A stretch of 64,000 nucleotides of DNA from Candidatus Aenigmatarchaeota archaeon. Its GTDB lineage: Archaea; Aenigmatarchaeota; Aenigmatarchaeia; CG10238-14; SCSR01. The stretch is from contig JAUWZS010000002.1 of assembly GCA_030615205.1 (NCBI GenBank), forward strand, positions 286,476 to 350,475, given 5' to 3'. Below, piece after piece: positions 36,935-46,227 of the stretch. The notes beneath the pieces were generated by a model, which worked only from the letters and a program-made list of their open reading frames with translations, was not told the origin of the DNA and did no database searches. Every line of letters starts with the position of its first letter. The stretch's first letter is position 1. Made by a program: the position numbers and the translations under genes.

Positions 36935-37009
36935 GGGGTCGTCGTCTAGTTTGGTCTAGGATCGGGGCTTTGGGAGCCTCAGACAGGGGTTCAAATCCCC
37001 TCGATCCCA
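36935..37009 (+). tRNA. tRNA-Pro(TGG)
   Basis: Acceptor GGGGTCG/CGATCCC, anticodon stem GGGGC/GCCTC, loop TTTGGGA, T arm AGGGG-TTCAAAT-CCCCT. Confidence 0.95.
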
Positions 37010-37060
37010 CTTTTAGTTTTCTCCGTTCTATTTTTCTTTTTCTAAATCGAATATTATCTC

Positions 37061-37405
37061 ATGGTAAAAAGAATGCAAAGGACGCGGGGAAAGAAACCGG
37101 TGTATCAGCTTAAAATCGCGAAAGAGAGAATCGAAATTCTACTAGGCTTAGCAGAGAAGGAATTCCGTAAGCATCCGAAGCGTAGCGTGCGCTATATCGA
37201 ACTTGCGAGAAAAATTGGCATGCGGTACAATGTGCGATTGACAAAGCAGCAAAAACGTAAATTTTGCAAGAGCTGCAGCACAGTACTTAAACCTGGCATT
37301 ACATCTGAGCAACGAATACAAAAAGGTATGATAATTATAAAATGTCTAAAATGCAATAAAATCTATAGGTATCCTCTCAAGAAATCGAAGAAAAATATAA
37401 AGTGA
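37061..37405 (+). CDS. rnp4: RNase P protein component 4 (Rpp21)
   Basis: AKERIEILLGLAEKEFRKHPKRSVRYIELARKIGMRYNVRL...CKSCSTVLKPG...CLKCNKIYRYPL. Confidence 0.85.
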   Translation: MVKRMQRTRGKKPVYQLKIAKERIEILLGLAEKEFRKHPKRSVRYIELARKIGMRYNVRLTKQQKRKFCKSCSTVLKPGITSEQRIQKGMIIIKCLKCNKIYRYPLKKSKKNIK

Positions 37406-37408
37406 TAA

Positions 37409-37675
37409 TTGATGACAAATTGGCGTATGTACCTTGGATTCGCAACGATATTCATTGCTGCTTTTTTACTTTTCTTTATATTCCATAGCTTAGAGCAGCT
37501 CTCGTTGCAGTGCAAAGCCGATCCGTCTTTCTCTCCGGTCTGTACCCAATTGACTGGATTTTCGATGTCCATGATCATAGTTCTTCTCATAATCGGCGGG
37601 TTTGTATTAATGATCAGCGCAACAGCTTACATACTGCTCTCTCAACCAACAGTAACGCATATTAAAGAATATTAA
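37409..37675 (+). CDS. Small membrane protein, hypothetical
   Basis: Two TM helices, 88 aa. Confidence 0.5.
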   Translation: MMTNWRMYLGFATIFIAAFLLFFIFHSLEQLSLQCKADPSFSPVCTQLTGFSMSMIIVLLIIGGFVLMISATAYILLSQPTVTHIKEY

Positions 37676-37775
37676 CCGAGGTATAGTAAGTAAAGCCGTG
37701 CTTGTGCTTAGCATTCTTAAATATAATAGATTAATAAAAATAAAACCAATTAACTTTTCCAAAAGAACAGAAAAT

Positions 37776-38051
37776 CTATTTGATTCGGGTTGATTTCATT
37801 TTCTTCTTGAATTTTTTATACCAAAATATCAAAACTATAAAACCGATAACAATTGAGATTATAAAAGATGGTCCAAAAACATTTACAAATTCAGGAAGAA
37901 TTTGAAATTTAAATATAAACCACTGACATTGCCAATAATGAGGTCCAGTAACACCACCTAATAAAGCTTGACATGGAGGACTAAGAACACCAATAAACCC
38001 ATACAAAATAAATAAAATACCAATTATCCATGAATATTTCCCCCAACCCAT
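37776..38051 (-). CDS. Small membrane protein, hypothetical
   Basis: Two TM helices, 91 aa. Confidence 0.5.
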   Translation of the reverse strand: MGWGKYSWIIGILFILYGFIGVLSPPCQALLGGVTGPHYWQCQWFIFKFQILPEFVNVFGPSFIISIVIGFIVLIFWYKKFKKKMKSTRIK

Positions 38052-38242
38052 AATCTATATTTCTCTCCCCAGAATAAAAATCCATCTAATTCGGGATAAT
38101 ATATTAGCTGAAATTTTAATCTTACATCCATCTATATAAATGAAATGTTTATAAAAATTAATAAACTAAGATATTGGTATAGTAAATGCGCTAAATGAAA
38201 AAAATCTAAAAAATCAATGTATAAAAAACAAAAGGTGTAAAA

Positions 38243-38662
38243 GTGGTAACAGTTAGAGATGTAGATGCCAGAAAGCTTGTCTGGGCCGCAAAAGAAGAAT
38301 TGAAGCAAGTCAAAGACATAAAACCGCCTGATTGGAGTAGGTATGCAAAATCAGGCGTCAGCAGGCAGAGACCGCCAGAACAACCTGATTTTTGGTATAT
38401 TCGTGGTGCGAGTCTTATGAGGCGCATTTATCTTGATGGGCCTGTAGGCGTGGAAAAACTCAAGACTTTTTATGGCGGACGCAAACGAAGGCGGACTAAA
38501 CCAGCGAGGTTTAGAAAATCGTCTGGTTCAGTGATAAGAAAATTGCTTCAACAGCTGGAAACAGCCGGATTCGTAGAAAAAGACAAGAAGAGTAGCGGTA
38601 GAAAGATAACACCGAAAGGAAGAAAATTCCTTGATAATACTGCTAATAAAGTGGCAAAATAA
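38243..38662 (+). CDS. rps19e: Ribosomal protein S19e
   Basis: PPDWSRYAKSGVSRQRPPEQPDFWYIRGASLMRRIYLDGPVGVEKLKTFYGG. Confidence 0.95.
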   Translation: MVTVRDVDARKLVWAAKEELKQVKDIKPPDWSRYAKSGVSRQRPPEQPDFWYIRGASLMRRIYLDGPVGVEKLKTFYGGRKRRRTKPARFRKSSGSVIRKLLQQLETAGFVEKDKKSSGRKITPKGRKFLDNTANKVAK

Positions 38663-38699
38663 GTGGCAATGATAGTGGCAATAAAGCGGGGACAATCAG

Positions 38700-38984
38700 T
38701 TGATGAAAATGACAAATGGATCTGTAAGCGGAATCACGCCAGCTGAAATGCAAAAATTTGAAGAAATAAAAAAAATGATTTTAAGGAACATACTGACAAA
38801 AGAGGCGAGAGAGCGCCTGAACAGAATAAAACTTGTTAAACCTGACCTTGCTTTGCAACTTGAACTTTATCTCGTCCAACTGTATCAAAAGGGTAAGTTG
38901 CGTGGTCAGATGAACGACGAACAGCTGAAAACCATACTGGAGACGCTCGCTTCAGGAAAGAAGTTTAAAATAATAAAAAAATAG
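38700..38984 (+). CDS. PDCD5-family DNA-binding protein
   Basis: ILRNILTKEARERLNRIKLVKPDLALQLELYLVQLYQKGKLRGQMNDEQLKTIL. Confidence 0.85.
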   Translation: MMKMTNGSVSGITPAEMQKFEEIKKMILRNILTKEARERLNRIKLVKPDLALQLELYLVQLYQKGKLRGQMNDEQLKTILETLASGKKFKIIKK

Positions 38985-38995
38985 ATTGTAGGTAA

Positions 38996-39226
38996 GTGGT
39001 TGTTATGACAAAGAAAAAAAAGGTTGGTCCCGCAGGTCGCTATGGCCCGCGTTATGGAAAGCGCATAAAAGTTCTGGTCAGCGAAATTGAGAAAGTAAAA
39101 AAAAGTCGGCACATATGTCCCAAGTGTAAGATGCGCTACGTAGTCCGTGAGGCTGCAGGAATTTGGAAATGTAAAAAATGTGGGACAAAATTCGCCGGAG
39201 CTGCGTATAAACCAAAGTCCGATTAA
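38996..39226 (+). CDS. rpl37ae: Ribosomal protein L37ae (L43e)
   Basis: [26 protein letters not shown]...[31 protein letters not shown]. Confidence 0.95.
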   Translation: MVVMTKKKKVGPAGRYGPRYGKRIKVLVSEIEKVKKSRHICPKCKMRYVVREAAGIWKCKKCGTKFAGAAYKPKSD

Positions 39227-39258
39227 TTAAAAAAGGTAATTTATTTAAGAGTGGTTTT

Positions 39259-39387
39259 ATGTATAAATGTGTTAAATGCAAGCGTATAGTAACGAAGATA
39301 GAAGGAGCTGTTAGATGCCCATATTGTGGGGCTCGAGTCCTTTTGAAGCTAAGGCCTGAAGTTCTAAAAAGGGTTCACGCAAGATAG
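39259..39387 (+). CDS. rpoP: DNA-directed RNA polymerase subunit P (Rpb12-like)
   Basis: Not in ORF track; translates [42 protein letters not shown]. Confidence 0.9.
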   Translation: MYKCVKCKRIVTKIEGAVRCPYCGARVLLKLRPEVLKRVHAR

Positions 39388-39462
39388 CAAAACAGTACAG
39401 CTTCCAGCATATCTCGTTTAAAAGTTCAATCCTTTTAATTCTTTTGAGACCAATCTTATTTT

Positions 39463-39714
39463 ATGACGCATGAAGTAACTCTCAGGCTTGACTGCAAAAG
39501 GCCAGAAATCATAAAGAAAAGTTTAGAGCCAGATATAAAAAACACTGAAAGTTTGCATACAGAAATAAAAGTAGGTAAAGACGTAGATAAAGAGACAGGT
39601 AAAAAGTTTGTAGAGATACATGTTAAAGGTAAAAAATTAAGCCATTTGAAAGCGATTATAAATTCATACCTTTCGATTATTTCAACGCTAAATGAAATCG
39701 AAAATATCAAATGA
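39463..39714 (+). CDS. KEOPS subunit Pcc1-like
   Basis: Position after rpoP and before prefoldin; KGKKLSHLKAIINSYLSIISTLNEI matches Pcc1 C-terminus. Confidence 0.75.
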   Translation: MTHEVTLRLDCKRPEIIKKSLEPDIKNTESLHTEIKVGKDVDKETGKKFVEIHVKGKKLSHLKAIINSYLSIISTLNEIENIK

Positions 39715-39723
39715 GGATGTCAT

Positions 39724-40089
39724 ATGGCAGAAAAAGAAAAGAAAGCTGAAGCCGGAAAAAGTACAGCAGAGAACCCAAATACGCTTGTTGCGCAATTCCA
39801 AATCATGCAGCAGCAGTTGCAGAATGTGCTAATTCAAAAAGAAAGTTTGAGACTAAACATCATGGAAATCGACCAAGCTGTCGAAGAGCTTGAGAAAAGT
39901 AAGGATGGAACCGCTTACAAAATAACAGGGGCCATTATGGTCAGAAAGCCTGCAGAAGACATAAAGAAGGATTTGAAAGATACAAAAGAAGCGTTGAATG
40001 TCCGCATGACAAGCCTGAAAAAGACTGAAAAGCAATTGACAAACAAGCTGAATGAGTTGCAGGAGAAATTAAAGGAAATGCTCAAATAA
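39724..40089 (+). CDS. pfdB: Prefoldin subunit beta
   Basis: VAQFQIMQQQLQNVLIQKESLRLNIMEIDQAVEELEK...YKITGAIMVRKPAEDIKKDL. Confidence 0.9.
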   Translation: MAEKEKKAEAGKSTAENPNTLVAQFQIMQQQLQNVLIQKESLRLNIMEIDQAVEELEKSKDGTAYKITGAIMVRKPAEDIKKDLKDTKEALNVRMTSLKKTEKQLTNKLNELQEKLKEMLK

Positions 40090-40127
40090 AGATTGGGTAA
40101 AGGTAAAGAATTTGTGGTTGCGAATCG

Positions 40128-40403
40128 GTGGTTGCTATGGCAGAAAAAGCAAGAATAGACCTTACGCAAATCAGTGAAATGCTTGGGACGATAGTAAACG
40201 ATAGGACAGTTCCGAAAAACATACGCGCGGCTGTAGAGGAAGCAGAAACAGTAATAGAAGGAACAGCTGCAGTGGAGCTTAAAATAAGCACAGCCATAAG
40301 CACGCTTGATGATATAATAAACGACCCAAACATGCCAATGTATACAAGAACGCAAATATGGAATATTGTCAGCATGCTTGAGCAGATTAGGAGGAATCTT
40401 TGA
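40128..40403 (+). CDS. UPF0147 family protein
   Basis: MLGTIVNDRTVPKNIRAAVEEA...ISTLDDIINDPNMPMYTRTQIWNIVSMLE. Confidence 0.85.
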   Translation: MVAMAEKARIDLTQISEMLGTIVNDRTVPKNIRAAVEEAETVIEGTAAVELKISTAISTLDDIINDPNMPMYTRTQIWNIVSMLEQIRRNL

Positions 40404-40463
40404 TTAATTTATTTAAGTTTAAAACACGACCTAATTATTATAGCTATTTAATCGGTGGTGAGA

Positions 40464-40817
40464 ATGGTTTTAGAAAAGATCTTTAAATTCAAAGCAGAAG
40501 AGGAAAAAACGGGAGAACCTGAAAGTGAGTGGCTTGAGCTTGACAGTTCAGCATTTAAAGATAAGACCAGTGTCGATGTTCGTGTGGAAATTTTGAAAGA
40601 TTTTGCAGGTATTACCCGAATACAGGGAATGCTGCGCGAGGGGAATATAATATTTCTGAAGATTAAGGATTTGAGGCAGAAGGATCTGACCGAACTAAAG
40701 CGTGCTGTCGATAAACTGAAAAAGACATGCATTGCCATGGACGGAGACATTATCGGTATTGATGAAGATTTCCTTGTCCTAACTCCAAACTTTGCAAAAA
40801 TCTGGAGAGGCCACTAA
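40464..40817 (+). CDS. sepF: SepF-like cell division protein (archaeal)
   Basis: VRVEILKDFAGITRIQGMLREGNIIFLKIKDL...IAMDGDIIGIDEDFLVLTP. Confidence 0.8.
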   Translation: MVLEKIFKFKAEEEKTGEPESEWLELDSSAFKDKTSVDVRVEILKDFAGITRIQGMLREGNIIFLKIKDLRQKDLTELKRAVDKLKKTCIAMDGDIIGIDEDFLVLTPNFAKIWRGH

Positions 40818-40825
40818 AACTAATT

Positions 40826-42322
40826 CTACTTAGTTTCTTTACTGAATTTTTCAAAACTTTCGCCAGTGTGCACTAAACTCCACAAAACATTTGGAAGCTC
40901 TTTGATTTTGACTCTTATCTGTTTTGTTGTATCCCGATTGCGAAGCGTTACGCTATTATCTTTAAGCGTGTCATAATCTATTGTTATGCAAAATGGGATG
41001 CCAATCTCGTCGGCTCTTGCATACCGCTTACCGATGCTACCACTTTCGTCATAAAATGTATCCACGCAGTTCTTGATTGATTCGTAAACTTCTTTTGCTT
41101 TTTCTGGCAACTTTTCTTTTTTCATATGAGGCATTACCGCAACTGCATATGGCGCAATTTTTGGCGGAAAAACAAACCAGTTCCAACCACGTTCTTTGTC
41201 TTCACGGAAGCAATGCATCATCACCAAGAACAAAGTCCTATCAATGCCCTCTGAAATTTCCCAAACATGCGGCACAATTTTATTCCCATTCTCCACAATG
41301 CTAAGATCTTTCCCACTTGCTTTCATATGGCATTTCAGGTCATAGTCCGTCCTGTAGTGGTTCGCAGCGACCTCTATCCATCCTTCGGTTGTCTTAATAT
41401 CACAATCAAATGCTTGTTTAGCGTAGAAAGGTCTTTCATCTTTTGTATGCTCCCTCAGTCTTATAGCATCTAAAGGAATTCCGAGAGAGTTTATAAACTG
41501 TTGCAACTTTGCAAGATAATATGCTATAATTTTTAATTCTACAAGTCCTTTTTCAACAGCTTCTTTTGCTGTAATCTTTTTTGGCTTTTTGTCTTTAACC
41601 ATCTGGATGTTTAACTTATAATTTTTTACTTCATCAAATCTCGAGAAATCAATACTCTCTTTGTTAAAAAATATTTCTGCTTCAGCTTGTGTGAATTCTC
41701 TCTGCCTAAGCAAAGTTTGCCGAGGTGATATCTCATTCCTGAATGACCTACCAATCTGAACAATACCAAAAGGCAGCTTTGCTCGCATAGTTCGGTAGAC
41801 ATTAAGAAAGTCGACAAAAATTACCTGACAAGTCTCTGGCCGTAAATAAGCAACTTCACCCTCCTCGGTCGCGCCTGTACGAAGCTTGAACATCATGTTG
41901 AAAAATTTTGTTTTTCTAAGTTTACCACCACAATTTGGGCATGTTATTTTCTTTTTTTTGATAATTTCATTGAATCTCTCAAGTGACGAGTGTTCAGGAA
42001 TAGATATACCGGCCTGTTTTTCTACCAATTTATCAGCACGGTGCAAACTCTTACATTTTTCACATTGTACCAACGGGTCAGAAAATCCTTTAACATGACC
42101 AGATGCAACAAACACAGCTTCAGGCATTATATTCGTACCTTCTACCTCATAGAACCCTTCATCCTTTACAAACATCTTTCTCCACGCATCTTCTATCTTT
42201 TTCTTCAGCATGAGTCCAACAGGCCCATAATGCCAAAATCCAGCTATCGGATTGTAAATATCAGAACTTGGCCAAAAGAATCCCCTTCTTTTTGCGAGTT
42301 TTACAATTTTTTCCATACTCAT
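40826..42322 (-). CDS. glyS: Glycyl-tRNA synthetase
   Basis: KRRGFFWPSSDIY...AGFWHYGPVGLMLKKKIEDAW; LRPETCQVIFVDF; FRNEISPRQTLLRQREFTQAEAEIF. Confidence 0.95.
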   Translation of the reverse strand: MSMEKIVKLAKRRGFFWPSSDIYNPIAGFWHYGPVGLMLKKKIEDAWRKMFVKDEGFYEVEGTNIMPEAVFVASGHVKGFSDPLVQCEKCKSLHRADKLVEKQAGISIPEHSSLERFNEIIKKKKITCPNCGGKLRKTKFFNMMFKLRTGATEEGEVAYLRPETCQVIFVDFLNVYRTMRAKLPFGIVQIGRSFRNEISPRQTLLRQREFTQAEAEIFFNKESIDFSRFDEVKNYKLNIQMVKDKKPKKITAKEAVEKGLVELKIIAYYLAKLQQFINSLGIPLDAIRLREHTKDERPFYAKQAFDCDIKTTEGWIEVAANHYRTDYDLKCHMKASGKDLSIVENGNKIVPHVWEISEGIDRTLFLVMMHCFREDKERGWNWFVFPPKIAPYAVAVMPHMKKEKLPEKAKEVYESIKNCVDTFYDESGSIGKRYARADEIGIPFCITIDYDTLKDNSVTLRNRDTTKQIRVKIKELPNVLWSLVHTGESFEKFSKETK

Positions 42323-42347
42323 ACTAATCCATTTTATTTGCTACTTT

Positions 42348-43376
42348 TTATTTCTTTTCCAACCAGCCTGATAAACTTGATTGCCGGCCTTTTGTCCACG
42401 CGTTTTGCAATCGTTCTATTACTTTCTCCATACGCTCAGATGAGAAATCGTGTTCTTCGACCATAAATTCCTTCAACTTGTCCGCATCTGGCTCTTTCCA
42501 CTCGATGTCGTATTTTTCTGTTACAGGCGGGCTCAAAAAGAAATCGTATATCTTTTCAGCCTGCACATCAGATTCCCACGCAACGCTCTCCAACACTTTA
42601 TCAAGAGTTCTATGTTCTTTCACAATCTTCAACGCTGTCTTCGGCCCGACGCCTTTTACACCACTCGAGTAATCCGTGCCTATAAGTATGCCTACGATTA
42701 TAAGCTGCTCTTTTGTTATACCCAATGCGCTGAGCATTTTATCAAGCTCTATCAGTTCTGGTTTCACTTGGACATATGACTCCTTTTTTGGTATTTTGCG
42801 CCTTCCTGTTATCGAAAGGTTGCGTACCAGCCTAGGAGAGCCTGCGAGTAATGAATCGAAGTCCTGTGATCCGCTTGCCCATACATCGCCGCGCCCACAC
42901 ATAAATGCACACTGTATCTCGCCTTCGCTTGGAGCCTGTACCCATGGGATGCCCATATAATCGAGCAGCATCTTAGATCGTTCTACCATCTCGTCTGTAA
43001 GCTTGGCCGCTGCCTGCGCATAAGTTATCGCCCGCTCACCACGTTCAACAGCTTCTTTCCACTTCTTTTCCGCCTCTTTTTTCCTTTCTTTCCGTGCTTC
43101 AATTGTAGACTGTTTGAATTCGGGTGGCTTACCATCAAAAACAAAAACTGGTTTTATTCCAATCTCAAGCAGATTAGAGTTTCTATAAAGAAGACCGGAA
43201 AGATGTGATGTCACACGGCCTTTACTGTCTCTAAGCGGCTCTCCTGTCATCCTATCGCGGATTATTGAAAGGAATTGAAAAAGTATGTTGAACGCATCAA
43301 TCGCAATCGCCCGGCCAGAGAGCTCAATTAGCTCTATTTCTTTTGCTTCCACAAGACTCGATATATCTACTCCCAT
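42348..43376 (-). CDS. fen: Flap endonuclease 1
   Basis: GVDISSLVEAKEIELIELSGRAIAIDAFNILFQFLS; PVFVFDGKPPEFKQ; APSEGEIQCAFM; GTDYSSGVKGVGPKTALKIV. Confidence 0.95.
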   Translation of the reverse strand: MGVDISSLVEAKEIELIELSGRAIAIDAFNILFQFLSIIRDRMTGEPLRDSKGRVTSHLSGLLYRNSNLLEIGIKPVFVFDGKPPEFKQSTIEARKERKKEAEKKWKEAVERGERAITYAQAAAKLTDEMVERSKMLLDYMGIPWVQAPSEGEIQCAFMCGRGDVWASGSQDFDSLLAGSPRLVRNLSITGRRKIPKKESYVQVKPELIELDKMLSALGITKEQLIIVGILIGTDYSSGVKGVGPKTALKIVKEHRTLDKVLESVAWESDVQAEKIYDFFLSPPVTEKYDIEWKEPDADKLKEFMVEEHDFSSERMEKVIERLQNAWTKGRQSSLSGWLEKK

Positions 43377-43553
43377 TTGGCTCCCTCTTAAGCTCTATCT
43401 TAAGCTCATATCTCATTTTAGTTCACATCTCATAAATGTATAAATCATCCTATTTAATCATACAGAAATCTCAGATAAAAGTTTTTTCAACATTCAATTT
43501 TTGATATTTGATTTTTGATATTTGGGCTTGGCTTTGCTTATCTTTTTTTTAGC

Positions 43554-43784
43554 TTATCTTTTCCTCTTAGGTCTTCTGCTGCTTTTCTGTATCTCTTTTT
43601 TCACTTTCAATTCATCTAATTCAAGCCAGATTATGAACAGGCCCATCAACGCGACGAATGGTGGAACTATCCCGTTCACTACTGTGAGAAAATCACTCCA
43701 CGCACCGTACTGATTACTGTATATGTAAGTAATACTCCCTATCAGAAGAATAGCCCCGAATATAATCTTTATTATTGCGTGCAT
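43554..43784 (-). CDS. Small membrane protein, hypothetical
   Basis: 76 aa, two TM helices. Confidence 0.45.
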   Translation of the reverse strand: MHAIIKIIFGAILLIGSITYIYSNQYGAWSDFLTVVNGIVPPFVALMGLFIIWLELDELKVKKEIQKSSRRPKRKR

Positions 43785-43905
43785 TTATTTACCACCTTAA
43801 AACAATTTTAAAAAGATAAATATAAATCTTTAATACAAGGAAGTGAATTATTAAAAGCCGGGTATAAACTTATTAAAAAAATTATTAAAAATGTAAGTGA
43901 ATATA

Positions 43906-44406
43906 ATGCCAAAAATACCAAAGACGAAATTAGAAACGAAAGCGATTTTAAGAAACCGTCTCATCAAATGGAGAAAGCAGTACACTGTAGAAAGAATTGA
44001 AAGACCAACAAAGCCTGCAAGAGCGAGGAGGCTAGGCTATAAAGCAAAGAAGGGCTTTGTTATGGCACGCACTCGTGTGAAGAGAGGCGGCCGGCGTAGG
44101 CGCCTATACGGCAGAGGTGGAAGAAAACCGAAAAAAGCAGGTCTTGTAAAGTTCACGTCTGGAAAGGGCTTACAATGGATAGCTGAAGAGCGTGCTGCAA
44201 AAAGGTTTCCGAATTTGGAAGTACTAAACTCATATTATGTGGGAGAAGACGGCAAAAGCAAGTGGTACGAGATTATCTTCGTGGACCCTCAACACCCAGC
44301 AATAAAGCGTGATAAAAACATAAAGTGGATAACCACGCCAGCGAACAAACGGCGTGTCCTTCGCGGTCTGACATCAGCCGGCAAAAAAGCAAGAGGATTA
44401 AAATAA
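43906..44406 (+). CDS. rpl15e: Ribosomal protein L15e
   Basis: [48 protein letters not shown]; start at ATG 43906. Confidence 0.9.
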   Translation: MPKIPKTKLETKAILRNRLIKWRKQYTVERIERPTKPARARRLGYKAKKGFVMARTRVKRGGRRRRLYGRGGRKPKKAGLVKFTSGKGLQWIAEERAAKRFPNLEVLNSYYVGEDGKSKWYEIIFVDPQHPAIKRDKNIKWITTPANKRRVLRGLTSAGKKARGLK

Positions 44407-44435
44407 TCTATAACCTAATTCTTATTTAGATTGCC

Positions 44436-45149
44436 ATGAGATTTTTCGACTTGCACGTGCACAGTGCTTTCAGCGAGGGGGAAAGTACAATCGGACAGCT
44501 AGCAAAGCGGGCCAAGGAGTTAGGCTACAGCGGTATATGCTTTTCTGAGTATTACGAAGGTCGTGCACAGCTTGAAAAGCTGAAAGCTGAAATTGCAAAA
44601 GCCCAACGAAAAACAAAGATTGAAATTCTTCTGGGATTTGAAGCAAGAAACACCCGCGAACTTAAGCGGCTGGCAGACATAAAACGAATGTTTAATGTGT
44701 TGCTTGCGCGCGGCGGAGATTTAAGAATGAACCGCGCTGCTGTAGAGACGAAAGAAGTGAACATACTCACGCATCCTGAGCACGGTAGATATGATTGTGG
44801 AATGAATCATGTTATGGCAAAGCTTGCAAAAAAGAACAATGTGGCAATCGAAATAAACTTCCGAGAGATCTTGACATCAACGAAAAAAACACGTAGCAGA
44901 ATTTTAGCAAGTATGCGCGACAACATAGCACTAGCAAAAAAATACAAAATGCCGATTATTTTATGCAGCGGAGCAATAAGTCACTGGGAATTATGTGACC
45001 CATTAAACATGGCTTCAATGGCTGAACAGCTAGGAATGACATTAAAGCATGCAAAAGAAGCTGTGTCGAAAGTTCCGGAGAAGATTATGAAATTAGCAAA
45101 AGAAAGAAAAGGTGAAAAATGGATAATGCCTGGAGTAAAAACAAGGTGA
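44436..45149 (+). CDS. rnp3: RNase P protein component 3 (Rpp30)
   Basis: FFDLHVHSAFSEGESTIGQLAKRAKELGYSGICFSEYYEG...INFREIL...CSGAISHWEL. Confidence 0.85.
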   Translation: MRFFDLHVHSAFSEGESTIGQLAKRAKELGYSGICFSEYYEGRAQLEKLKAEIAKAQRKTKIEILLGFEARNTRELKRLADIKRMFNVLLARGGDLRMNRAAVETKEVNILTHPEHGRYDCGMNHVMAKLAKKNNVAIEINFREILTSTKKTRSRILASMRDNIALAKKYKMPIILCSGAISHWELCDPLNMASMAEQLGMTLKHAKEAVSKVPEKIMKLAKERKGEKWIMPGVKTR

Positions 45150-45157
45150 AAAGTAAA

Positions 45158-45544
45158 ATGAAAAAAATTCGCGTGGCAGTGGATGGTGTTATAAAAACCA
45201 ATAAAGGTGTGTTGCTAATGAAAAGAGAAATTAAGCCGTTTAAAGGTACGTGGGTAATTCCAGGCGGTGCTGTAGAACCTAATGAAAGATTAGCAGATGC
45301 TGTCAAGCGTGAACTAAAGGAAGAGACTAGTCTGACTGTGAAAGTTGTTAAATATGTTGGATACTATGATACTCCAAAAAGAGATCCTCGTTCTCATAGT
45401 ATAGCTCATGTATTTTTGTGCAAACCGATTGGAGGAAAAATGCAAGGAAGTTTTGAAGGCAAAAAATTAAAGTTTTTCAAAAAATTACCCGGAAAAATGG
45501 GATTTGACCATAGAAAAATTTTGAGGGATTTGGGATTCAAATGA
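45158..45544 (+). CDS. NUDIX hydrolase
   Basis: GGAVEPNERLADAVKRELKEET matches Nudix box; start ATG 45158. Confidence 0.9.
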   Translation: MKKIRVAVDGVIKTNKGVLLMKREIKPFKGTWVIPGGAVEPNERLADAVKRELKEETSLTVKVVKYVGYYDTPKRDPRSHSIAHVFLCKPIGGKMQGSFEGKKLKFFKKLPGKMGFDHRKILRDLGFK

Positions 45545-45855
45545 CGTATTGTATAATTTTTGTGACATGCCCGAATAAAAAAGCTGCAAATAAAATTGTC
45601 GGCACACTACTGAAGAAGAAGTTAATTGCATGCGCAAATGTGTTGTCTGGCGTGAAAAGCAAATACCGTTGGAAAGGAAAAATTAAAAGCAGCAGTGAAG
45701 TGCTAATAATAATGAAAACTAAATCCAAGCTCTTCAATGCTGTGAAAAAGGAAATTAAATCGTTACACTCGTACAAAGTGCCAGAAATAATTTGTGTAAA
45801 AATCGATAAAGGGTTGAAGAATTATTTGAAATGGATAAAGGATGTGACAATATGA
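45541..45855 (+). CDS. cutA: CutA-like divalent cation tolerance protein
   Basis: VTCPNKKAANKIVGTLLKKKLIACANVLSGVKSKYRWKGKIKSSSEVLIIMKTK...YKVPEII. Confidence 0.9.
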   Translation: MTYCIIFVTCPNKKAANKIVGTLLKKKLIACANVLSGVKSKYRWKGKIKSSSEVLIIMKTKSKLFNAVKKEIKSLHSYKVPEIICVKIDKGLKNYLKWIKDVTI

Positions 45856-46223
45856 AACAAAAAAATAAATCGAAGAAAAAAACTGTGAAAATGAAAATAC
45901 TGCCACCGACCGCACGGAAGAAACACCGTTATGTGAAATTTCAGGTGCTATCTGATGAGCCGATTGTTTATTCTGATTTGGATGCAGCGATTTGGAATAC
46001 TGCGCTGGATTTTTATGGAGAATTTGGCGTGGCTGCTATGGATTTATGGCTTGTAAAAAACTTATACAATAGAAAGCAACAAATAGGTATATTGCGTTGC
46101 GTGCATACTGCTGCGCCGGCTGTTATCGCTTGTTTGGGTTTGATTAGGCGGCTGGGGGATACGCGCATTGCAATAAAAATATTAAAAGTCTCAGGAACAA
46201 TTAAAGGATTAGGGAAAAGGTGA
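45852..46223 (+). CDS. rnp2: RNase P protein component 2 (Pop5)
   Basis: KKHRYVKFQVLSDEPIVYSDLDAAIWNTALDFYGEFGVAAMDLWLVKNLYNRKQQIGILRC. Confidence 0.8.
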   Translation: MKQKNKSKKKTVKMKILPPTARKKHRYVKFQVLSDEPIVYSDLDAAIWNTALDFYGEFGVAAMDLWLVKNLYNRKQQIGILRCVHTAAPAVIACLGLIRRLGDTRIAIKILKVSGTIKGLGKR

Positions 46224-46227
46224 AAAT

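Noticed and set aside
38645-38690. Three copies of AGTGGCAA near 38650-38680
   Set aside because: Short, imperfectly spaced and adjacent to start/stop context; not enough to call a regulatory repeat
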